The translations under genes and the position numbers were made by a program. Positions 8,974 to 17,229 of a DNA stretch of 64,000 bases are shown here, piece after piece (position 1 is the stretch's first letter; every line of letters begins with the position of its first letter). The notes beneath the pieces were generated by a model. It was not told the origin of the DNA and did no database searches. It saw only the letters and a program-made list of their open reading frames with translations. Source of the DNA: Chryseobacterium sp. S0630 (lineage in GTDB: Bacteria > Bacteroidota > Bacteroidia > Flavobacteriales > Weeksellaceae); NCBI RefSeq assembly GCF_024158915.1, contig NZ_JAMZGF010000019.1, forward strand, positions 1 through 64,000. The letters run 5' to 3'.

Positions 8974-9563
8974 TGTTTTAATTTTAGTATTTAAACTTTT
9001 TTGAAGTGAAAAATATGGGATAAGCAAATAAATCTGATTCTTATATCCACTTGTGCAGTGTTAGCACAAAACAGAAAAAACATTCCTTTACTTAAAAATG
9101 GAATAGGAAAAAATGAGGTTTTTGTTTAAGAATAAACAAAAAGTAGAAATATAATCTTTATAAAGGTGTATTACCTTACATAAATATATTGTTCTACGGA
9201 TGGCTTTTTTAATACTTTTGGGGAATTTAAATATATTTTATAATGTTTTTATTTGCATTTTCATCATTACTGACTTAATAATCCTTTTATTTTTCAAGAA
9301 TGGAACTAATTCATTTTGATGGTACAAATTTAAAATACGGGATGTGAAAAATTCAACTTTCCACTGTAAAAACAAATTGCCATACATGTAGTAATATATC
9401 TTACTCATGTAGTTAAAAAATTACAAACCTCTGTAAATGTTTACCACATCAATAAACCAGCAGTTATTTTTGTACAATCCGATATCACATAATAAAGATC
9501 CTCCTACCAAATTGATAGGAGGAATATTACAAAAGTTGGTAGAAAAACTATTATTCTCCGAAA
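8974..9563. other. Intergenic region with leader hairpins and two GTAG boxes
   Basis: No gene is supported here; the short plus-strand reading frame from 9437 overlaps the end of the ankyrin gene antisense and looks spurious. Hairpins occur at 9051-9069 (arms TTGTGC/GCACAA) and about 9082-9105 in the leader of the minus-strand gene. CAAATTTA at 9325-9332 is a perfect minus-strand -7 element (TAnnTTTG). Two GTAG repeats lie at 9388-9403 and 9409-9424, but not at the usual 33-bp distance. The terminator at 9500-9522 belongs to the ankyrin operon. Confidence 0.5.
9500..9522 (-). terminator. Probable terminator of the catalase-ankyrin operon
   Basis: Arms CCTCCTA and TAGGAGG (7 bp) with a 9-nt loop lie about 40 bp downstream of the ankyrin stop codon on the minus strand. 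The T-run after it is weak, so confidence is moderate. Confidence 0.5.
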
Positions 9564-10073
9564 TTATAATGATTGAAGCAGCTTTACAGCTTCTTCATTA
9601 TTTTGCATCACGGCATGCTGCAAAGCCGTATTGCCTCTATTATCCTTAGCATTTTTATCTGCTCCGTTCTCTAAGAGCAGTTTTAGGATTTCAGTTCTTG
9701 CAAAAACAGCAGCATAGATAAGAGCCGTTGCATCATTATAGTTTTTGATGTTTATATTTGCCTTATGGGAAATCAACAACAAGATCATTTCTTTATGTCC
9801 TTTAAACGTAGCTCCCATTAGTGCCGTATTACCGTTATTATCCTGAAGATCAGGCTGAGCTCCATTTTCAAGCAACCATTTTACCACTTTTTCATGATTA
9901 TGATATACGGCAAGTATTAAAGGAGTATATCCTTCCTCATTTTTAGAATTGACCTCTTTTTTAAACTGAGAAATTGCTTCTACATCACCTGTCTTTGCAT
10001 AAGAAAAAATATCCTGCGCACTCATTCTGCTCATTGTAAGAAGCATCATGATGATAGAAAAAAGATATTTCAT
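9564..10073 (-). CDS. Periplasmic ankyrin-repeat protein paired with catalase
   Basis: 169 residues. A signal peptide covers about 1-19 (MKYLFSIIMMLLTMSRMSAQ). Four ankyrin repeats follow, with clear GYTPLILAVYHNHEKVVKWL, GNTALMGATFKGHKEMILLL, ATALIYAAVFARTEILKLLL and GNTALQHAVMQNNEEAVKLL units. It starts 5 bp after the catalase stop, so the two are one operon. Catalase-ankyrin operons are known in Proteobacteria (katB-ankB), where the ankyrin protein is needed for full catalase activity or resistance. The same partnership in the periplasm is likely here, since both proteins carry export signals. Confidence 0.85.
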   Translation of the reverse strand: MKYLFSIIMMLLTMSRMSAQDIFSYAKTGDVEAISQFKKEVNSKNEEGYTPLILAVYHNHEKVVKWLLENGAQPDLQDNNGNTALMGATFKGHKEMILLLISHKANINIKNYNDATALIYAAVFARTEILKLLLENGADKNAKDNRGNTALQHAVMQNNEEAVKLLQSL

Positions 10074-10078
10074 TATTT

Positions 10079-11602
10079 CTATTTTGAAGACAATAAAGAT
10101 TCCAGTTGCTGACGATCCATTTTAACATATTGAGCCAGTCGCTTTCCATATTCTGCATCTGCCTGATAGAAATAGGAGATCATTTTAGCCACTACTTTTT
10201 TATTCTCAACACTGCTCAGAGCACTACCCAGATTTTTAATCAGGTTATCCTGATCTTTTTTAGAGAAAGACCGATAAAGTTCTCCAGCTTGTTTAAAGTT
10301 GTTTTCTTTATCGATTTTAGCTTGTGCTGTAGATGTACCTGCAGGGAAAACAGTTTGGGAGTATTTGAACTTTTTATTATCAGTAACTTCAGGCTTAGTT
10401 GTTGAAGGCTGATAGTTTACCTCTCCGTTCTGAGCTCTCATAGACATATAGCCGTTTTGGTTATATGTTGTCACATTATTTTTTGCTGCATTAATTGGTA
10501 ACTGTTGGAAGTTCCCTCCAATTCTGTGTCTTTGAGTATCAAAATATGAGAATAATCTTCCCTGTAACAGTTTATCTTCTGATGGTTCTATTCCCGGAAC
10601 AAGAGTACCAGGAGAAAAAGCAGCCTGTTCTACCTGCTGAAAATAATTTGTTGGATTTTGATTAAGGGTCATCGTTCCCACTTTCACTGATTTTGCGATA
10701 GATTCCGGCCATACTTTAGTTACATCTACCGGATTAAAATCGAGCTTTTCAAAATCATCCTTTTTCAACATCTGCACATATAAATCCCATTTTGGAAAGT
10801 CTTTATTCTGGATAGAATTATATAAATCTCTTGTTGCATGTTCTATTTGTGTAGACTGGATTTTATCAGCTTCTTCCTGCGTAAGATTTCTTTCACCTTG
10901 CTTGGGAACCCACTTGTATTTTACATAGGTTATTTCTCCTTTTGCATTGATCCATTTAAAAGCATGTACTCCATTTCCTTGCATCTCTCTGTAATTGGCA
11001 GGAATTCCATTGTCAGAGAACAACCATGTCAGCATATGGGTAGCCTCCGGGATATTAGCCATAAAATCAAACACCCTGTTATTATCGGAAGCATTATTAG
11101 TAACCGGAGAAGGTTTAAAAGCGTGTACCATATCTGGAAACTTAATTGCATCTCTGATAAAAAACACCGGTAAATTGTTACCTACCAAGTCATAATTTCC
11201 CTGATCCGTATAAAACTTAACAGCAAATCCTCTTGGATCCCTAAAAGTTTCCGGAGATCCCTGCTGATGTACTACGGTAGAGAATCTTACCAATACCGGA
11301 GTTTTCTTACCAGCCTTTGATAAAAAATCAGCCATTGTAACATCAGAAAAATCAGCATCTGCAACAAATTCACCTATGGCTCCTGCTCCTCTTGCATGCA
11401 CTACCCTTTCAGGAATTCTTTCTCTGTCAAAAGCAGCCAGTTTTTCAATTAAATGAATATCCTCCAGCAATACCGGTCCGTTATTACCTACTGTTTTAGA
11501 ATTTTGATTATCTCCTACAGGACTTCCTGTATTAGTTGTCAACTGTTGAGAATAGACTGTTGATGCTATCAGGATTCCCGCTAACAAAACATTTTTTTTC
11601 AT
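10079..11602 (-). CDS. katA: Monofunctional haem catalase with export signal
   Basis: 507 residues. A signal peptide (about 1-18, KKNVLLAGILIASTVYSQ) indicates export to the periplasm. The catalytic H69 lies in RVVHARGAGA, the active-site asparagine in LVGNNLPVFF (142/143), RFSTV is at 107-111, and the proximal haem ligand Y353 lies in RLFSYFDTQRHR. Length matches small-subunit catalases plus the signal peptide. It converts hydrogen peroxide to water and oxygen. A perfect minus-strand -7 element (CAAATATA on the plus strand, 11625-11632) lies about 23 bp before the ATG. The ankyrin gene follows at 5 bp. The symbol follows the general family name. Confidence 0.92.
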   Translation of the reverse strand: MKKNVLLAGILIASTVYSQQLTTNTGSPVGDNQNSKTVGNNGPVLLEDIHLIEKLAAFDRERIPERVVHARGAGAIGEFVADADFSDVTMADFLSKAGKKTPVLVRFSTVVHQQGSPETFRDPRGFAVKFYTDQGNYDLVGNNLPVFFIRDAIKFPDMVHAFKPSPVTNNASDNNRVFDFMANIPEATHMLTWLFSDNGIPANYREMQGNGVHAFKWINAKGEITYVKYKWVPKQGERNLTQEEADKIQSTQIEHATRDLYNSIQNKDFPKWDLYVQMLKKDDFEKLDFNPVDVTKVWPESIAKSVKVGTMTLNQNPTNYFQQVEQAAFSPGTLVPGIEPSEDKLLQGRLFSYFDTQRHRIGGNFQQLPINAAKNNVTTYNQNGYMSMRAQNGEVNYQPSTTKPEVTDNKKFKYSQTVFPAGTSTAQAKIDKENNFKQAGELYRSFSKKDQDNLIKNLGSALSSVENKKVVAKMISYFYQADAEYGKRLAQYVKMDRQQLESLLSSK

Positions 11603-11624
11603 AATTTTTTATTTTATAGTGGGG

Positions 11625-11632
11625 CAAATATA
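11625..11632 (-). promoter_or_regulatory. -7 element of the catalase operon
   Basis: On the minus strand the sequence reads TATATTTG, a perfect TAnnTTTG, the -7 consensus of Bacteroidota. It is 22 bp upstream of the catalase ATG, giving a very short leader. Confidence 0.55.
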
Positions 11633-11794
11633 GAGAGATGATTTAGTGGATTCATCTTAATAAATTCAATCATAAAAATTAATTAAATCTATCGAGTAGC
11701 TAAACATCAATAGATATCATCTACTATATTTTATAAAATAAACTTATTTTTTTCTCAAACAAATTTCTTCAAGACACTTTAAATGGCATATCGT

Positions 11795-11851
11795 GTAGTT
11801 TAATAACTACACTCATTTAAACATAATTTAGAGAACAATTACTTAATTTTG
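11795..11851 (+). promoter_or_regulatory. Perfect GTAG-N8-CTAC box and -7 element of the lipocalin gene
   Basis: GTGTAGTT (11793-11800) and AACTACAC (11805-11812) form an 8-bp perfect inverted repeat. TAATTTTG (11844-11851) is a perfect TAnnTTTG exactly 33 bp after the CTAC arm. It drives the plus-strand lipoprotein gene, leaving a leader of about 125 nt. The repeat also lies between the divergent catalase and lipoprotein genes, but the catalase -7 element is not at the matching distance. The remainder of 11603-11982 shows no gene. Confidence 0.65.
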
Positions 11852-11982
11852 CTAAGTCAAAAAAATTAAACACCTGATAAAAATATCATGGTTAATTAGA
11901 CATAGCTAGAAACAATTGATAGGCTGGTATAAGAAGTTTATACCGAAGACATTTACAAGACATACATAAAAACATAAGCATT

Positions 11983-12396
11983 ATGAAAAAAAAGGTATTA
12001 TCACTAATTATCTTGGGTATTTTGACAGCGTGCACTTCTCCCAAAAAAGAAAATACAGAAGTTAGTTCAAATAAAACATCAGATGTTAAAGCTAAACTTG
12101 TAGGAAAATGGGTACAACCTATTCCAGGACAGGAAAAGGAAAAGGAGGGTATTGAGCTTCGGGAAAATGGTACCGCAGCATCAATAAATATACACACGTT
12201 GCTATATGAACAATGGAAAGTTTCTCACGATACCCTATTTCTATGGAGTCGTACTGTAGGAGTAGCACAGCCTTCTACCTCTAGCGATATTGACACCTTA
12301 CTTATTCAAAAACTTGATAATACATCGTTAACGGTTGTATCTTTAATTGGAGACCCTAAAAATAATGTTGCTCAAACTTACAGTAAAGAAAAATAG
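11983..12396 (+). CDS. Lipocalin-like lipoprotein
   Basis: 137 residues. A lipoprotein signal peptide ends in the lipobox LTAC, so the mature protein starts at a lipidated cysteine (about residue 17). The mature part begins with a polar linker. It then shows LVGKWVQPIPGQ...GIELRENGTA...YEQWKVSHDTLFLW, the pattern of small lipocalin-like proteins of Bacteroidota (G-x-W followed by beta strands). The ligand is unknown; the protein probably sits in the outer membrane facing the periplasm. It lies under a strong GTAG-N8-CTAC promoter shared with other secreted proteins in the window. Confidence 0.7.
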   Translation: MKKKVLSLIILGILTACTSPKKENTEVSSNKTSDVKAKLVGKWVQPIPGQEKEKEGIELRENGTAASINIHTLLYEQWKVSHDTLFLWSRTVGVAQPSTSSDIDTLLIQKLDNTSLTVVSLIGDPKNNVAQTYSKEK

Positions 12397-12462
12397 GTAT
12401 TTAATTGCTAACAAATTCTTCTTTAGCCAGAAATTCTAACATCGAAGAAATTTATACTAAAG

Positions 12463-12492
12463 AAAAATAGATTCTAGGATCTATTTTTTTTT
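12463..12492 (+). terminator. Rho-independent terminator after the lipocalin gene
   Basis: Arms AAATAGAT and ATCTATTT with a 6-nt loop are followed by a T-run. It lies about 70 bp after the lipoprotein stop. Confidence 0.75.
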
Positions 12493-12530
12493 ACCTATTG
12501 AGAGTATAATAATTTTTCTTCAAAATGCAA

Positions 12531-12574
12531 AAAATCAGTAATTGGATATTCGTCTGATACCTACTGATTTTATT
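12531..12574 (+). terminator. Second hairpin, possible terminator
   Basis: Arms AAAATCAGTA (12531-12540) and TACTGATTTT (12562-12571) make a 10-bp stem with a 21-nt loop. It is A-rich before and T-rich after, so it could stop transcription from either side. Confidence 0.45.
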
Positions 12575-12765
12575 TTATAATAAAGAGAACAAATATTGTT
12601 TATCCCAACGTTATTATCAATAACTTTCTCAACAGGATATCAAAACAAATAGGTTCTGTATCCATTACGGAACACCAAGTTTACCAAGTATTTAATTAAC
12701 ATCCATCAATCACTCTAAAAAAGCCATGGAAATTGACGTGGCTATCATTTTAAATTTAAAAGCGT

Positions 12766-12821
12766 GTAGTTTTAAAACGACACCCAACACTTCTACTGGC
12801 TTTCAAAATTTATTAATTTTA
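12766..12821 (+). promoter_or_regulatory. Promoter of propeller kinase 2 with GTAG box
   Basis: GTGTAG and CGACAC flank 8 bp (core GTAG 12766-12769, CGAC 12778-12781), one mismatch from a perfect inverted repeat. TAATTTTA at 12814-12821 is a near match to TAnnTTTG 32 bp later. The kinase ATG is at 12864. Confidence 0.5.
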
Positions 12822-12863
12822 TAATACTAGACCATGAATACTTTATAATTACAAGTATTAAAA

Positions 12864-15854
12864 ATGTTTTATAAACAACTTATATTTATATTTTTCATAA
12901 CTACACAACTGTACTACAGTCAGCAAACAGCTTCAATATGGTATGATACAGACAATGGCCTTCCTCAGAACAGTGTAAAGGATATTATTAAAGATAAATA
13001 CGGATTCATCTGGATCAGTACAGAAAACGGATTGGTACGTTATGACGGAAATAATTTTGTCACCTATAATCATCTCAACTTTAAAAACAACAGATTTACC
13101 TCTTTTTTTGGAAATTCAAAGAAAGATACAATTTACAATGCAACAGCTTTCGACGAAAATACGGCATTAATATCTAAAAGAAATGTAAGTATTCTTACTC
13201 ATAAATCGCTCTGCCTGCAAAGAGTATTGCGTGAAAGTAACTCGGACTTTATTTTTACTAAGAATGCTATATCAGATCAGTTTGAAGATAAAGATTTCTT
13301 TATTTATTTTGATAAGAAAAACTATTATCACTTGTTGCATGACGGAACCATACAATACAAGGATCATAAAGTTACAACGCTGAAGAATCTACCTAAAAAC
13401 TATATTTCAGATACCTTTTGTTTTGACCAGACTATTTTTATCATTTCAAGATCATTAAAAAAAATAATTAAAATTTCTCCTAACCAAATCACTTACCTGG
13501 ATGCCCCTGAGATTTTCTTTAAAAATGGTATAGAAGTGTACTGGAGCCAGATCAATAATCAATCTTTTATTATCCTGAATCATACACTGTATAAAATAGG
13601 TTATGAGCATAATACTTTTAGTTTTAAAAAATTAGCAGATTATGATCTTAATAAAAACTCTTTATCCGCCATTTATCATGATGAAGTGAACAATAAGCTG
13701 TACCTTGGAACATTATCAGATGGATTGAATGTAATAAAATTCAACAATTTTCATGTTGTCAACAAATCAGATAAATCCTATGAAAATATCTTTTATTCAA
13801 TACTTCCTTTTGAAAATGATAAGGTAATCACTTCCTTAGGTGATGTATACAATGAAAACGGATTGGTAAAACAGTATCATTTTGATACAACAAGCAATTT
13901 TTTTTTACTGTATGATAATCAAAAGAATATTCTTGTTCAGCAGAAATCAAGTTTACTGCGTTATCTTAAAGAATCTAATTATTCTAAAAAAGAAAAACTT
14001 GCTTTTAAAAGGGAACCCTCTTATGCATGGAGGGCGAAAAATTTTTTCATTGTAACATTTCACAAACCTATACTGAAATCTCTCCTTACCTTTTACAGAG
14101 ACTCTGATTTTAAAATCCCATTCTTACAATTTTCCATTCCCAATATTGTAACCACAGTTCATGAATATGACCATGATAAGTGGCTGGTAGGAACCAGAGA
14201 TGCTTTATATTCAATAGAAGCCCCTACTTTTATTCCTAAAAAAATATCTGGCACCCCGTTACATGTAAGAGAAATTACAAAAACAGAGGATGGAAATTTT
14301 TGGATCACGACCCAGGGAAATGGCTTCTTTTTATATAAGAATAAGCTACTCATTAAAATGCCGGAAGATAAAAACAGATATCTTTTATTTTCGCATACTC
14401 TCCTGGAAGATAAAAAAGGTTTTATCTGGATCAGTACCAATAATGGATTATTCCAGGTACTGAAAAACAACCTTCTGCAATATGCTAAAGACAGAAAAAC
14501 GATACCTAACTATTATCGGTACAGCAAGGAAGACGGCTTTAATACCAATGAGTTCAATGGTGGCTGCTCTCCAAGTGCTTCAGTTCTTCAAAATGGAAAT
14601 TTTGTATTTCCTTCCATTAAGGGTCTTGTATTTTTCAATCCCCAGAAAATAAGAAGTTATTATCCTAAAAACATCTTTCTGGAACGGGTTATTTTTTATG
14701 ATCCCAAAAGCTATATAAAAGGGCAAAATATTATTCTGGAAAATAATTTTTATAAAGCAATAATATTAGTAGATGTTCCCTACTATTCCAATAGAACCAA
14801 TCTGGTTATTGAAGCAAAACTAAAAGGTTCAAAGAATGAAAAGTGGGAAAGGGTAAACAATGATGGGAAGTATTATATTTCAAATCTGGAGCCGGGCCAA
14901 TATCAGCTTATTGTGAGGGTATTAACTTCTCCAAAAGGGAATTATATGTATAAAACAATGAATATCAGTGTAAAACAACTGTTTTATCAGATACTCATCT
15001 TTAAGTTTTTTATTCTATTTTTTATATCTGTATTTACATTGAAATTGATAAAACTTAGAATAAAAAGACAAATATTAAAAAAGAAGGAACTTGAAGAAAT
15101 CATTGAAATAAGAACCCGGAAACTTTCAAAAACAGTTTCAAAACTAGAATATACCAAGGAGCAGCTGCGAAAAGAGAGTGTACAGCAGAAAAAACTATTG
15201 GAAACCATAAGCCATGATATTATTACTCCTATAAAGTTCTTATCTATAACCGCCAAAAAGTTATATGAGACTGACGAACATGATCGTTACATACAAAAGA
15301 AACATTTTGAAAGTTTCTACAAATCTTCGGTAGAATTTTACAATTTCGTGAAAACCTTAAAAGAATATGCAGAGATTTATAATATTTCTGAAAAAAATGA
15401 AACGTATAATGTTTACGAAATTGTGGAAGCTAAAAAAACACTTTTTGAGGTGGCTGCCAAAGAGCAAAATACTCTTATCGTCAACAATATTAAAGATCCT
15501 ACCTATTCAAAGATCAACCAGAATGTGGTAGCAGTTATTATCCATAACCTTATCGATAATGCAATTAAAAATACCACTAATGGAATTATAGAGCTCTCTA
15601 CCATTGAAGATGATACTATCTTTTTTCTGGAAGTAAGAGATACCGGTAAAGGAATGAGCAAGGAACAGATGACTTATTATGAAAAGCTTCAGGACAATAT
15701 TGAAAATGAAAAACTGGTTTTACAAAAATACAGTTTAGGATTACATCTCATCCTTCAGTTGCTTATGATGATCAATGGTAAAATTGAATTTAAAAACAAT
15801 AAACCACAAGGAACTATAGTATCGATTAAAATAAAAAAACAAAAATATGACTAG
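12864..15854 (+). CDS. Periplasmic beta-propeller sensor histidine kinase, copy 2
   Basis: 996 residues with the same domain order as the copy at 4042: signal peptide (1-20), propeller with WYDTDNGLPQNSVKDIIKDK near the start, Y_Y_Y-like domain (KWERVNNDGKYYISNLEPGQ), one membrane helix near 710-735, coiled coil, SHDIITPIK phospho-acceptor site, and N-box IIHNLIDNAIKNT with DTGKGMS. The C-terminal kinase part is nearly identical to copy 1. The propeller has many substitutions, especially after residue 80. This suggests a duplication followed by a change of ligand. It overlaps its regulator by 8 bp, exactly as in copy 1. Confidence 0.85.
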   Translation: MFYKQLIFIFFITTQLYYSQQTASIWYDTDNGLPQNSVKDIIKDKYGFIWISTENGLVRYDGNNFVTYNHLNFKNNRFTSFFGNSKKDTIYNATAFDENTALISKRNVSILTHKSLCLQRVLRESNSDFIFTKNAISDQFEDKDFFIYFDKKNYYHLLHDGTIQYKDHKVTTLKNLPKNYISDTFCFDQTIFIISRSLKKIIKISPNQITYLDAPEIFFKNGIEVYWSQINNQSFIILNHTLYKIGYEHNTFSFKKLADYDLNKNSLSAIYHDEVNNKLYLGTLSDGLNVIKFNNFHVVNKSDKSYENIFYSILPFENDKVITSLGDVYNENGLVKQYHFDTTSNFFLLYDNQKNILVQQKSSLLRYLKESNYSKKEKLAFKREPSYAWRAKNFFIVTFHKPILKSLLTFYRDSDFKIPFLQFSIPNIVTTVHEYDHDKWLVGTRDALYSIEAPTFIPKKISGTPLHVREITKTEDGNFWITTQGNGFFLYKNKLLIKMPEDKNRYLLFSHTLLEDKKGFIWISTNNGLFQVLKNNLLQYAKDRKTIPNYYRYSKEDGFNTNEFNGGCSPSASVLQNGNFVFPSIKGLVFFNPQKIRSYYPKNIFLERVIFYDPKSYIKGQNIILENNFYKAIILVDVPYYSNRTNLVIEAKLKGSKNEKWERVNNDGKYYISNLEPGQYQLIVRVLTSPKGNYMYKTMNISVKQLFYQILIFKFFILFFISVFTLKLIKLRIKRQILKKKELEEIIEIRTRKLSKTVSKLEYTKEQLRKESVQQKKLLETISHDIITPIKFLSITAKKLYETDEHDRYIQKKHFESFYKSSVEFYNFVKTLKEYAEIYNISEKNETYNVYEIVEAKKTLFEVAAKEQNTLIVNNIKDPTYSKINQNVVAVIIHNLIDNAIKNTTNGIIELSTIEDDTIFFLEVRDTGKGMSKEQMTYYEKLQDNIENEKLVLQKYSLGLHLILQLLMMINGKIEFKNNKPQGTIVSIKIKKQKYD

Positions 15855-16482
15855 AAAAATTATTATTGCAGATGATCATTTTGTAGTAAGATTAGGCACT
15901 ACCCTGATTTTAGAATCCCACTACAAAGATGTACAGATTTCCTGTGCAGAATCCTATACGGAACTCACAGATAAGTTATACGCAGAACAGTTCAATCTGC
16001 TCATCCTCGATATCAATATGCCGGAAAGTAAATATTTAAGCATGATTGGTGAATTAAAAAAAATACAGCCTAATCTTAAAATTCTGGTTTTCTCTGTATA
16101 TGACAATGACATCGCAGTACAGTATATCATTGAAGGCGCCGATGGATATATTAATAAACTATCTGACGAAAACAATATCCTGGAAGCAGTTCAGCAAATC
16201 TTTGAAACCGGAACCTACTACTCTCCGGAGATTGTGAAAAAACTGGTTTCTTCTGCAAAAAAAGACACTCCAATAAATCCACTGGAAGCTTTATCAGAAA
16301 GAGAAAAGGAAATATTTAATCTGCTGGTTAAGGGTTACGGAAATATTGAAATATCAAATGAATTAAACCTTCACCTATCTACAGTAAGCACCTACAAAGC
16401 AAGGATTTATAAAAAACTGAATATTAAAAACACAGTTGATCTTGTTAGATTGGGAGACCGAAATCAAGTACATAAAAAATAA
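15847..16482 (+). CDS. LuxR/NarL-type response regulator, copy 2
   Basis: 211 residues, nearly identical to the regulator at 7028. The receiver has D9-D10 and D55 in LILDINMP, and the LuxR HTH lies at about 145-205 with ISNELNLHLSTVSTYKARIY. Differences are scattered (for example YAEQFN for HIEQFD). The DNA-recognition helix region looks the same in both, so both probably bind the same sites, and cross-phosphorylation by either kinase is likely. It is co-translated with the upstream kinase. Confidence 0.9.
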   Translation: MTRKIIIADDHFVVRLGTTLILESHYKDVQISCAESYTELTDKLYAEQFNLLILDINMPESKYLSMIGELKKIQPNLKILVFSVYDNDIAVQYIIEGADGYINKLSDENNILEAVQQIFETGTYYSPEIVKKLVSSAKKDTPINPLEALSEREKEIFNLLVKGYGNIEISNELNLHLSTVSTYKARIYKKLNIKNTVDLVRLGDRNQVHKK

Positions 16483-16551
16483 TTAAAAAACCTTGTGTCC
16501 ATTTGAAACACGATGTTTTTATTGTTATGCTCAACTCAGATAATATTTCCT

Positions 16552-17229
16552 ATGAAAATCTTAATTATAGAAGACCATAAAGATCTGATCATCAATATCA
16601 CTGATTATCTGAAAAATGAAGATTATATCTGTGAAATTGCATGCGATGCCCAAACAGCATTCGAAAAGATTGAACTTTTTGAGTATGATTGTATTCTTCT
16701 TGATCTGATGCTTCCCGACGGAAATGGTCTGGATATTTTAAAACATATTAAAACCTGCTCTGCGGGAACAGGTGTAATCATTGTATCAGCAAGAGATTCA
16801 TTAGACATCAAATTAGCAGGACTGGATGAAGGTGCCGATGATTATATTACAAAACCTTTCCCACTTCCTGAACTTCATTCCAGGATAAAAGCTGTTTTCA
16901 GGAGGAAAACCCCGGAAACCCACCGACATCTTATCTTCAATGAAATATCAATAGATCTGGAATCTAAGGCGTGCAGTATCTGTAATCAGCTGATCAGTTT
17001 AACCAAAAAGGAATTAAATCTTTTGATCTATTTTATCAACAACCAAAACAGAATGCTGACCAAGCAGGCCATCGCCAGTCATTTATGGGGAGATTACACC
17101 TATAGTATTGACAATATTGATTTTGTATATCAACATTTGAAAAATCTAAGAAAAAAGCTCATAGAATCAGGAGGTAAAGATTATCTGCAGACTGTCTATG
17201 GATTGGGCTATAAGTGGATTGACAAATGA
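16552..17229 (+). CDS. OmpR/PhoB-type response regulator
   Basis: 225 residues from the ATG that begins MKILIIEDHKD; an ATG 39 bp upstream (16513) adds a non-homologous hydrophobic stretch and is not preferred. The receiver has E7/D8, the phospho-acceptor D51 in LLDLMLPDG and the K of DDYITKPF. A winged-helix domain ends the protein (DFVYQHLKNLRKKL, YLQTVYGLGYKW). Its stop overlaps the start of the kinase gene by 4 bp (ATGA). It likely binds the 11-bp direct repeats at 18541-18562 and controls the porin and carriers downstream. Confidence 0.9.
   Translation: MKILIIEDHKDLIINITDYLKNEDYICEIACDAQTAFEKIELFEYDCILLDLMLPDGNGLDILKHIKTCSAGTGVIIVSARDSLDIKLAGLDEGADDYITKPFPLPELHSRIKAVFRRKTPETHRHLIFNEISIDLESKACSICNQLISLTKKELNLLIYFINNQNRMLTKQAIASHLWGDYTYSIDNIDFVYQHLKNLRKKLIESGGKDYLQTVYGLGYKWIDK

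Larger units (their letters stand above)
12397..12863. other. Intergenic region with two terminators and the kinase 2 promoter
   Basis: It holds hairpins at 12463-12492 and 12531-12574 and the GTAG promoter at 12766-12821. A reading frame from about 12405 to 12470 ends in IEEIYTKEK and a stop, closely resembling the QTYSKEK end of the lipocalin gene just upstream. This may be the tail of a lost second copy. Confidence 0.5.

Noticed and set aside
9388..9424. Two GTAG boxes as members of the regulon
   Set aside because: No TAnnTTTG-like element lies 32-33 bp away in either direction, so I leave them out of the count.
9437..9649. 70-residue plus-strand reading frame after two GTAG boxes
   Set aside because: It runs antisense into the ankyrin gene, and the boxes are not at the usual distance from a -7 element.
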